DNA of 6,993 nucleotides from CAUZEO01 sp963578625 (lineage in GTDB: Bacteria; Verrucomicrobiota; Kiritimatiellia; SLOV01): contig CAUZEO010000285.1 of assembly GCA_963578625.1 (NCBI GenBank), positions 1 to 6,993 of the forward strand, given 5' to 3'. The translations under genes were made by a program, and so were the position numbers. Positions 1 through 6,106 of the stretch are shown in pieces (positions within the stretch are counted from its first letter, which is position 1; each line of letters begins with the position of its first letter). The notes below the pieces were generated by a model. That model made no database searches and was not told the DNA's origin. It worked only from the letters and a program-made list of their open reading frames with translations.

Positions 1-223
1 GGAAACCACATCGAATTCGGCCATCCGGAATCTGCCAGAGACCCACCCACGCGGTGTATCCCGGTGTTTCCGGCGAGTGGTAGATTGTTTTCTCTACATA
101 GCCGACCGCTTCCACTGACTTTACTAAACCCGCGTTTGCCTCCCCGTTATCCGCGGGGAACGCCATCTGCGGCATGAAAACAATACCCAGCACACAGTAA
201 AGCAAACCCGCGGGTACTTTCAT
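1..223 (-). CDS. Sialidase/BNR-repeat-like exported protein, N-terminal part only (runs off left edge)
   Basis: Only the first 74 codons are in the window; the rest lies beyond base 1. The start ATG at 223 is preceded 7 nt upstream by a GGAAGGAA ribosome site. Residues 1-24 form a signal peptide: Lys2, a hydrophobic core LLYCVLGIVFMP, and a likely cleavage after AFPA, so the protein is exported. Residues 47-74 contain IYHSPETPGYTAWVG followed by LWQIPDGRI. This resembles the opening blade of secreted exo-alpha-sialidase/BNR proteins of PVC bacteria, where a 'SP..PGYT.WVG.W..PDG' stretch is common; that match is from memory of the family, not from a search. If correct, it would release sialic-acid-like or other terminal sugars. 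The gene starts 51 nt after the stop of the 557-aa hydrolase-like gene on the same strand, so co-transcription is likely. A decayed copy of its first codons lies at 2121-2219. Export is well supported, the family call moderately. Confidence 0.6.
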   Translation of the reverse strand, partial: MKVPAGLLYCVLGIVFMPQMAFPADNGEANAGLVKSVEAVGYVEKTIYHSPETPGYTAWVGLWQIPDGRIRCGF

Positions 224-230
224 CTCACGA

Positions 231-238
231 TTCCTTCC
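231..238 (-). promoter_or_regulatory. Ribosome binding site of the sialidase-like gene
   Basis: GGAAGGAA on the minus strand, 7 nt from the ATG at 223. In the duplicated sequence at 2227-2234 the same position reads TATCGAAT-like sequence, so the strong site is present only in front of the intact gene. Confidence 0.6.
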
Positions 239-268
239 ATAGAGTATAAACATGAATCCGAGACCCCG

Positions 269-278
269 TGCGGCCTAT
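269..278. other. Deletion junction with short shared sequence
   Basis: The left hydrolase-like gene passes here from sequence matching the interior of the giant gene (4173 onward) to sequence matching that gene's 3' end (up to 2274). The ten bases tgcggcctat occur here and at 2265-2274, and the triplet tat is shared by all three aligned sequences, including the internal site near 4173. This fits a microhomology-type deletion that fell in frame right beside the original TAG. Confidence 0.6.
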
Positions 279-1948
279 TCGGTTTTCCCGTCTCGTGCGA
301 TGACGGGCGGACTATACTTGACATGAGTTTCGACCGCCAGCACCTGGGCGGGAGTGCCGCTGTCTTCCAGCGCTTTGGTCAGCCGCAAGACAACGCGATT
401 TTCTCCCATTCGATACCAGGCCGGCTCCGGGTTGAAGGTCAGCCATCCACCTTCCGTATCCCTTGCCGTCGGGGTGAGAAGGCTGCCGTTCAACCTCGTT
501 TCCACCGCATCCAGCAGATTGGCATCGCTCAGCCTCACTTTCGTGACCGCGCTTTCCAGGATCTTCCGTTTTGCCGCTCCGGCGATGTCATCGCCGATCT
601 CCAACCTCACCACCGTCTCCTCGCCCATGGCCTCGAGTGGGGTCGGCAAAGACGAAGGCAAGACAAACGCCAGGCCTAGATGCCACTTCCCCGTTTGGAG
701 ATAAGGCCAGCTCGTTCCCACGTCAGTGGCCGCAAAGAGCTTGTCCAGTGGTGCGAGCTTCTCGGGATCTCCGAGTTCCTTGAACTGTGGGCTGGCGGCG
801 AAGCGGGGGGCGTGGTTGAAGAAATACATGCCGTCCGCGCCGGTGCGCCAGGCATTGGAGGCGGCGGCTCTCCAGGTCTCGATGTCGTCATGGCCATACC
901 CCGAATACTTCAGGCAGGGATACACCGGCACGTTGTATTTGTGCCCCAGTTTCACGAAGTCTACTATCGGCAGGTTGGGCCACGTTTCACCGTTCCCCAG
1001 GATCATCAGGTCCAACAGGTCTTCCCGTAGCCATCGCTCTATGTCTATGCCCACATTCCGGCAAGCGATGACCGACATGGGCACTCTAGCCGCGACCAGG
1101 ATGGGTCTGCCTCGTTGGGTACCCTCCCGCTCAGCCATTTGTCTTATCGAGCGCTGAAACTCGGTCAGGATATCGAGCTGCTCTTCCGTGGCCGGCATCA
1201 AGTCCCGATTCGGCCGGAAGAACACCGGATATCGCCAGTAGTCTATCTCTACCCCGTCCACATCGTACCGACGGCAAACATCCTCCGTCACCCGGAACAT
1301 GTAGTCCCGTACCTGCGGCTTCTCAAAATCGAGTGTGGACCACCAGTACTTGGGATGTGACTGCGGATAGGTCTTTGCGTCCTCGGGGGTACCCATCAGG
1401 TATTCCAGGTGTTCGAGCTTCCAGCGGGAGAGATGCCACGCCCACTCGAGTACGCTGTCGTGCGTGTCGTTGATCCGATGCGACCAGAAAATCTCCAGTC
1501 CCGCCTCGTGCGCCCTGGTGATGGTGGCCCGCAGCGAGTCGGTTCCTTTCGATCGCAGGAAACGCATGTTGTGACGCATTTTGGTTCCGGTCTCGCCGGG
1601 ATCCTCGATGGCATCCAACGTATCGTCCCAGCGTTCGCCTGTATTTGTGTCGTGGTGGTATTGTGCGCCTCCGGAGGTGCTGTAGAAAATGGAATCCACT
1701 TGCGTTCCGATGGCCGCCTCGGTGCGCTGGCGCAGGAATTCTTCAACCGATGTCAACTTTGATAATACAATGTCGTCACCATCGCTGTTGTAGATGATGC
1801 GCCGCTGCCTGTGCTTGGCCTGTTCGTGAAGCTCGCTCATCCGATCGGCGGCCAGGGCCAAATCCGTGCACAGAAAGAGCAGCGCGCACAGCACACGCAA
1901 AAGCAAATTCACATGCTTTGCCAGGTCAAAGGTCAACTTATTGGTCAC
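275..1948 (-). CDS. Exported glycoside-hydrolase-like TIM-barrel protein, truncated paralogue lacking the DUF4838 half
   Basis: A 557-aa protein. Residues 1-33 are a signal peptide with core VNLLLRVLCALLFLC and cleavage near LALA/ADR. Residues about 50-380 look like a (beta/alpha)8 barrel of the GHL10 (glycosyl-hydrolase-like 10) kind: IIYNSDGDD near 51, AHEAGLEIFWSHRIND near 147-162, VDGVEIDYWRYP at 230-241 with acidic candidates Glu234 and Asp236, NGETWPN near 319-325, and GADGMYFFN near 370-378. Residues about 415-550 look like a beta-sandwich accessory domain (YRMGENRVVLRL). The GTG start is chosen because GGGAGGT lies 9 nt upstream and an in-frame TGA lies two codons before it. It matches residues 1-556 of the product of the larger gene at 2271-5843 without gaps, about 91% identical, then ends with Glu-stop. 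That TAG corresponds to the stop of the full-length gene, so the DUF4838 part was deleted. An intact frame and conserved barrel suggest it may still work. The substrate is unknown. Confidence 0.85.
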   Translation of the reverse strand: MTNKLTFDLAKHVNLLLRVLCALLFLCTDLALAADRMSELHEQAKHRQRRIIYNSDGDDIVLSKLTSVEEFLRQRTEAAIGTQVDSIFYSTSGGAQYHHDTNTGERWDDTLDAIEDPGETGTKMRHNMRFLRSKGTDSLRATITRAHEAGLEIFWSHRINDTHDSVLEWAWHLSRWKLEHLEYLMGTPEDAKTYPQSHPKYWWSTLDFEKPQVRDYMFRVTEDVCRRYDVDGVEIDYWRYPVFFRPNRDLMPATEEQLDILTEFQRSIRQMAEREGTQRGRPILVAARVPMSVIACRNVGIDIERWLREDLLDLMILGNGETWPNLPIVDFVKLGHKYNVPVYPCLKYSGYGHDDIETWRAAASNAWRTGADGMYFFNHAPRFAASPQFKELGDPEKLAPLDKLFAATDVGTSWPYLQTGKWHLGLAFVLPSSLPTPLEAMGEETVVRLEIGDDIAGAAKRKILESAVTKVRLSDANLLDAVETRLNGSLLTPTARDTEGGWLTFNPEPAWYRMGENRVVLRLTKALEDSGTPAQVLAVETHVKYSPPVIARDGKTE

Positions 1949-1957
1949 CGTTCATCT

Positions 1958-1964
1958 ACCTCCC
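1958..1964 (-). promoter_or_regulatory. Ribosome binding site that fixes a GTG start
   Basis: GGGAGGT on the minus strand, 9 nt before the GTG at 1948. An ATG at 1955-1953 lies closer but opens only a five-codon frame (M N G D Q stop). Frame and spacing both favour the GTG. The equivalent sequence before the larger paralogue has no such motif. Confidence 0.6.
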
Positions 1965-2013
1965 GGAAGTCCAGACGTCCTGTTGCTTGACCATGAAAAC
2001 ACTCTATCCGACT

Positions 2014-2136
2014 TCAGCGCAACCAAAACTGACGATGAGTGAGTCGATCATCCAGCAGACCTTCCGGCTCAAGGTAGTAAGGGAACGGCCGGGGCAGCAA
2101 TGCCACGACAATAGAGTTGCCTAATCTCGGCTTGAA
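2014..2136 (-). other. Unassigned segment between the two duplicated units; possible gene-end remnant
   Basis: Together with 1949-2013 and 2121-2270 this makes up the 322-nt gap between the two hydrolase-like genes. It is the one stretch here that matches neither the other copy's upstream region nor its downstream region. On the minus strand it carries an open frame from 2136 to a TGA at 2016-2014 (40 codons) including LLPRPFPYYLEPEGLLDD. The TGA falls right where homology to the upstream region of the larger gene begins (about 2013). It could be the 3' end of the deleted sialidase-like copy that once stood here. An open frame of this length is quite likely by chance, so the reading is weak. 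Confidence 0.2.
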
Positions 2137-2219
2137 TCACCGTTATCCGCGAGCAAAGCCATCTGCGGTATGAAAACAATACTCAGCACGCATAAAAGCA
2201 AACCCACGGGAACTTTCAT
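2121..2219 (-). pseudogene. Remnant of a second sialidase-like gene: signal peptide only
   Basis: An ATG at 2219 opens a 32-codon frame ending in TAG at 2123-2121. Its first 27 residues match the signal peptide of the sialidase-like gene at the left edge at 21 of 27 positions (shared MKVP.GLL, IVF.PQMA, ADNG). Similarity then ends abruptly after ADNG. Nucleotide alignment is gap-free from about 2130 to 2273 against about 134 to 277. The strong ribosome site of the intact gene is missing here. It lies 51 nt after the stop of the giant gene, the same distance as in the intact pair. I read it as the stub of a duplicated gene whose body was deleted. A secreted micropeptide is possible but unsupported. 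Confidence 0.65.
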
Positions 2220-5200
2220 CTCACGATTCGATATATAGAGAATAAACATGATTCGAAGATGCCCTGCGGCCTATAGCGGCTTGTACGACGGGTCCGAAAA
2301 CCGCTTCTTCAACTCGGCAAATGTAGCCCGTCCGCCGGCATAATTGATTCCGCTGTAACTCGTGGCAATCCCGATCTCCTCGACAAGGGCGAAGAAACGA
2401 TCGAACGCCTTCTGCCGTAATGGATGATCAGGGGGAGTAGACACCAGCAGCGAAAAATCGACCGACATGCGCCCCATCTGCACCCGCCTCAGCAACATGG
2501 GGTCATCCTTGACGTTGGCCTCAGCGCGGCCGAACAGGGCGTCGAAGTTCTCAGCCAGCGACAGCTTCAGCCGCGGCGCGGGATAGAAGTGCATATGGAT
2601 CCCGGGATAGTTCAAGACGCTGAATTCCCCCTCATTACCGGGACGGTTGTATGACTTGTCATAGGCGCTTAGCTGCTCTACCTCCAGCAGGTATTCCGCA
2701 ACCTCTTTACCGGCATCGCCATAGTAGATATCGCAAAACTCGCGGATACCCTGCTGCCAGTCGAAGTCTGGGTTCCACAACATCCTGGATCCGATATACC
2801 CCCGGAGATGATCGAATCCATAGGAAAATACCCAGGAACCGTAGGCGCCCTGTCGGGAGTAGTAGTCCTCCGATGCTGCGTACGCCGGCATGGTCTTATC
2901 GCCATCGGTATCAGACGTATTCTTGTGTAGCTTATTGAAAATCATCTCGATGCCCACCTGGTCCACGTTGCGATCCCGAAACAAACGCAGGTTTCTCTGC
3001 ATGGCGGCAAACGTCGGACGCGGCATCGGTGCATCCTCGGAATCCTGGTAATACCAGATCCCCAACTGGTCCGTGTTTTCAAGCCACCTGTCCAATTTCC
3101 CGACGTAGTCAAGGTGCGTGGGCCCGTTGTACTCACATTCATCCAATGCATGCGCCCAACAGGCACGGATGGGACACCATACAATCATCACGTTCGGATG
3201 GAGCTTCACCGGATTCGGTTCGAAGCTCGCATAGTAGGCGAGCATGACGAGTTGGGTTTCGGGAAATTCTTTTGCGACCTGCTCGGCAACCTTGTTGGCG
3301 AATTGCATGTAGGTACCGGAAATGCCCACTCGATCGTATGACGCTTGACACTCCCCGCACTGACAGAACCTGTCGGTATCCGCGTGCGTAATGCCTATGA
3401 ACTTCATGGGTTGCGGACTGGTTCGCAGCCGGTCCCTGGTCCAGTCCGCGAACCAATGCGCGAAGTCGTCGTTGGTTATGCAATAAGACTTCACCACGGC
3501 ATAGATGTGGGCAGGATCCCCACCCAGGACGCGCTTGCCGTCGATCTCGGCGTACCACTCAGGGTGCTCCCTGTAGAGCGTATCGGGGATGTCCTGGAAT
3601 GCGTGAGGGGTCCAGGAGTTGGCCATCGTCGCCGTCCGCGGATCGGCGTGGAGTTGCATGATGGAGGACGGCCTCGGCCCGCCGGACAATACCTTCGACT
3701 CGTTCAGACGATTCCGCACGTACCAGGTAGCGTCCCACGACATGGACGGGCTAAGACCCCGCCAGCGAAAGGCCGGCTTCTGCCGGTCCTGGATTTCGCC
3801 AAGCGTCAGCGAGGAATGCTTGGGGACATATTGGCACCCGGGGGTAAGCCATCGGCAGCCGAGATAGTCCTGGAGGAATCCGTACACGCCGTTGATCGTT
3901 CCGCGAGGAGGCGCCCCGGCAATAACAATGTATGTGCCGTGGGTCAGGATTTTGTACTCGCCGGGAGAGAAGCCTTGGACCAGGTCTGCCAGACCCAATT
4001 GTGCCAGCCGTGCATTGTCACCCCCGATAACGATCTCGGATTCTCCGGGATCGATGTAATCATCCATATAGACTGGGAAGACGACGCCGGTAGACTCTTT
4101 CAGGATGGCCGCCAGGTCCAGTGCGACCGCCATGGTGCTCCGGTCGGACCCTCGCGGAATAACAATCCGGTATGCGGTTTTTCCGTCTCGTGCGATGACG
4201 GGCGGACTATACTTAACAACCGTTTCGACCGCCAACACCTGGGCGGGAGTGCCGCCAACATCCAGCGCTTTCGTCAGCCGCAAGACAACGCGATTTTCTC
4301 CCATCCGATACCAGGCCGGCTCCGGGTTGAAGGTCAGCCATCCACCTTCCGTATCCGTTGCCGTCGGGGTGAGAAGTCTGCCGTTCAACCTCGTTTCCAC
4401 CTCTTCCAGCAGATTGGCATCGCTCAGCCTCACTTTCATGACCGCGCTTTCCAGGATCTTCCGTTTTGCCGCTCCGGCGATGTCATCGCCGATATCCATA
4501 CTCACCACCGTCTCCTCGCCTTCGGCCTTGAGCAGTGCCGGCAATGACGAAGGCAAGACAAAGGCCAGGCCTAAATGCCACTGCCCCGTTTGGATATAAG
4601 GCCAGTTCGTGCCCAGGTCAGTGGCCGCAAAGAGCTTGACCAGTGGTGCGAGCTTCTCGGGATCCCCGAGTTCCTTGAACTGTGGGCTGGCGTCGAGATG
4701 GGGTGCGTGGTTGAAGAAATACATGCCGTCCGCGCCGGTGCGCCAAGCATTGGAGGCGGCGGCTCTCCAGGTCTCGATGTCGTCATGGCCGTACCCCGAA
4801 TACTTCAGACAGGGATACACCGGCACGTTGTATTCGTGCCCCAGCTTCACGAATTCTTCTACCGGCAGGTTTGGCCACGTTTCACCGTTCCCCAGGATCA
4901 TCAAGTCCAACAGGTCTTCCCGTAGCCATCGCTCTATGTCTATGCCCACATTCCGGCAAGCGATGACCGACATGGGCACTCTAGCCGCGACCAGGATGGG
5001 TCTGCCTCGCCGGGTACCCTCCCGCTCAGCCATTTGTCTTATCGATCGCTGAAACTCGGTCAGGATATCGAGCTGCTCTTCCGTGGCCGGCATCAAGTCC
5101 CGATTCGGCCGGAAGAACACCGGATATCGCCAGTAGTCTATCTCAACCCCGTCCACATCGTACCGGCGGCAAACATCCTCAGTCACTCGGAACATGTAGT

Positions 5201-5908
5201 CCCGTACCTGCGGCTTCTCAAAATCGAGTGTGGACCACCAGTACTTGGGATGTGACTGCGGATAGGTCTTTGCGTCCTCGGGGGTACCCATCAGGTATTC
5301 CAGGTGTTCGAGCTTCCAGCGGGAGAGATGCCACGCCCACTCGAGTACGCTGTCGTGCGTGTCGTTGATCCGATGCGACCAGAAAATCTCCAGTCCCGCC
5401 TCGTGCGCCCTGGTGATGGTGGCCCGCAGCGAGTCGGTTCCTTTCGATCGCAGGAAACGCATGTTGTGACGAATTTTGGTTCCGGTCTCGCCGGCATCCT
5501 CGATTGCATCCAACGTATCGTCCCAGCGTTCGCCTACATTTGTGTCATGGTGGTATTGTGTGCCTCCGGAGGTGCTGTAGAAAATGGAATCCACCTGCGT
5601 TCCGATGGCCGCCCCGGTGCGCTGGCGCAGGAATTCCTCAACCGATGTCAACATGGTGAATGTAATGTCGTCACCATCGTTGTTGTAGATGATGCGCCGC
5701 TGTCTGTGCTTGGCCTTTTCGCGAAGCTCGCTCATCCGATCGGCGGCCAGGGACGAATCCATGCACAGAAAGATCAGCGCGCACAGCACACGCAGAAGCA
5801 AATTCACATGCATTGCCAAGTCAAAATGCAACGTTTTTGTCACCGATGATCTGCGTGCTGGATGTTCAGGCATCCTGCTTTTCGGCGATAAGAACATCCT
5901 GTCCGACT
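2130..5908. repeat. Right unit of the tandem duplication, retaining the DUF4838-coding segment
   Basis: This unit contains everything in the left unit plus 2274-4172, the DUF4838-coding part that the left unit has lost. Its downstream sialidase-like gene survives only as a signal-peptide stub. Homology ends near 5908 on the promoter side and near 2130-2137 on the other. Confidence 0.8.
2271..5843 (-). CDS. Giant exported two-part glycan-degradation protein: GHL10-like barrel, beta-sandwich, DUF4838 module
   Basis: With the GTG at 5843 it is 1190 aa; an in-frame ATG at 5948 would give 1225 aa. The GTG is preferred because it aligns with the start of the paralogue at 1948, and the sequence upstream is A-rich and diverged like non-coding DNA, although no good ribosome site is seen; ATGs at 5897, 5873 and 5813 also remain possible. 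Residues 1-33 are a signal peptide. About 50-380 is a GHL10-like barrel (VDGVEIDYWRYP at 230-241, candidates Glu234 and Asp236), and about 415-550 a beta-sandwich. Residues 557-670 resemble the alpha/beta N-terminal domain of alpha-glucuronidases and related hydrolases (ALDLAAILKESTG, IVIGGDN, GTINGVYGFLQDYLGCRWLTPG). Residues about 685-975 resemble the DUF4838 barrel: PEWYAEIDGKR, CITNDDF, THADTDRFCQCGECQA at 819-834 with Cys827, Cys829 and Cys832, then VMIVWCPIRACWAH and WYYQDSED. A helical C-terminus follows. It is probably secreted and acts on glycans; which half is catalytic is unknown. Confidence 0.85.
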   Translation of the reverse strand: MTKTLHFDLAMHVNLLLRVLCALIFLCMDSSLAADRMSELREKAKHRQRRIIYNNDGDDITFTMLTSVEEFLRQRTGAAIGTQVDSIFYSTSGGTQYHHDTNVGERWDDTLDAIEDAGETGTKIRHNMRFLRSKGTDSLRATITRAHEAGLEIFWSHRINDTHDSVLEWAWHLSRWKLEHLEYLMGTPEDAKTYPQSHPKYWWSTLDFEKPQVRDYMFRVTEDVCRRYDVDGVEIDYWRYPVFFRPNRDLMPATEEQLDILTEFQRSIRQMAEREGTRRGRPILVAARVPMSVIACRNVGIDIERWLREDLLDLMILGNGETWPNLPVEEFVKLGHEYNVPVYPCLKYSGYGHDDIETWRAAASNAWRTGADGMYFFNHAPHLDASPQFKELGDPEKLAPLVKLFAATDLGTNWPYIQTGQWHLGLAFVLPSSLPALLKAEGEETVVSMDIGDDIAGAAKRKILESAVMKVRLSDANLLEEVETRLNGRLLTPTATDTEGGWLTFNPEPAWYRMGENRVVLRLTKALDVGGTPAQVLAVETVVKYSPPVIARDGKTAYRIVIPRGSDRSTMAVALDLAAILKESTGVVFPVYMDDYIDPGESEIVIGGDNARLAQLGLADLVQGFSPGEYKILTHGTYIVIAGAPPRGTINGVYGFLQDYLGCRWLTPGCQYVPKHSSLTLGEIQDRQKPAFRWRGLSPSMSWDATWYVRNRLNESKVLSGGPRPSSIMQLHADPRTATMANSWTPHAFQDIPDTLYREHPEWYAEIDGKRVLGGDPAHIYAVVKSYCITNDDFAHWFADWTRDRLRTSPQPMKFIGITHADTDRFCQCGECQASYDRVGISGTYMQFANKVAEQVAKEFPETQLVMLAYYASFEPNPVKLHPNVMIVWCPIRACWAHALDECEYNGPTHLDYVGKLDRWLENTDQLGIWYYQDSEDAPMPRPTFAAMQRNLRLFRDRNVDQVGIEMIFNKLHKNTSDTDGDKTMPAYAASEDYYSRQGAYGSWVFSYGFDHLRGYIGSRMLWNPDFDWQQGIREFCDIYYGDAGKEVAEYLLEVEQLSAYDKSYNRPGNEGEFSVLNYPGIHMHFYPAPRLKLSLAENFDALFGRAEANVKDDPMLLRRVQMGRMSVDFSLLVSTPPDHPLRQKAFDRFFALVEEIGIATSYSGINYAGGRATFAELKKRFSDPSYKPL

Positions 5909-5985
5909 TTCGAACACCTAAATCTTCAGAATTTTTCTTCTTTTTCATCTTGATTGGTGGTCATTCCGCTTGGATCAACCTAACC

Positions 5986-6016
5986 TTGACACGCAGGAAG
6001 GCAGGTGCCATATTAT
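5986..6016 (+). promoter_or_regulatory. Candidate sigma-70-type promoter for the prepilin-like gene
   Basis: A perfect TTGACA at 5986-5991 is followed by TATTAT at 6011-6016 (19-nt gap) or CATATT at 6009-6014 (17-nt gap). It lies in the 263-nt region between the divergent giant gene and the prepilin-like gene, about 90 nt before the chosen ATG at 6107. Spacing is a little wide for the better -10 box. PVC promoters are poorly characterised, so this is tentative. The rest of 5844-6106 holds only the possible N-terminal extension of the giant gene and no other clear signal. Confidence 0.35.
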
Positions 6017-6106
6017 TCTGTTGGTAAGTCTTTGCGGACCTTAGGCTCAGGCCATTCATTGCGTGCGGAAGCTTTTCAAGGTTCTAACGCGCAGGACCAT
6101 GCGAAG

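Larger units (their letters stand above)
134..2013. repeat. Left unit of an ancient tandem duplication
   Basis: Bases 278-2013 pair with 4173-5908 at a constant offset of 3895. Bases 134-277 pair with 2130-2273 at a constant offset of 1996. By hand count, identity is about 94% over 278-1292, 100% over 1293-1576, about 91% over 1577-1948, 68% in the upstream 1949-2014 and about 78% in the spacer 224-274. The jump in offset at about 277 marks a deletion of about 1.9 kb in this unit. Confidence 0.85.

Noticed and set aside
3345..4547. A 400-codon plus-strand open frame opposite the giant gene
   Set aside because: It lies wholly antisense to a well-supported coding region, has no recognisable domain, and mirrors the low stop frequency of GC-rich coding DNA. 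The shorter plus-strand frames at 323-679 and 5304-5849 are the same kind of shadow, and their similarity to each other only reflects the duplication.
134..5908. The duplicated region as an insertion sequence or composite transposon
   Set aside because: No transposase, terminal inverted repeats or target-site duplications were seen. The repeats are direct and contain ordinary metabolic-type genes, so tandem duplication explains them.
6005..6106. A GTG at 6005 as the start of the prepilin-like gene
   Set aside because: It would add 34 residues before a normal leader and overlaps the best promoter candidate. The added peptide has no prepilin or signal character.
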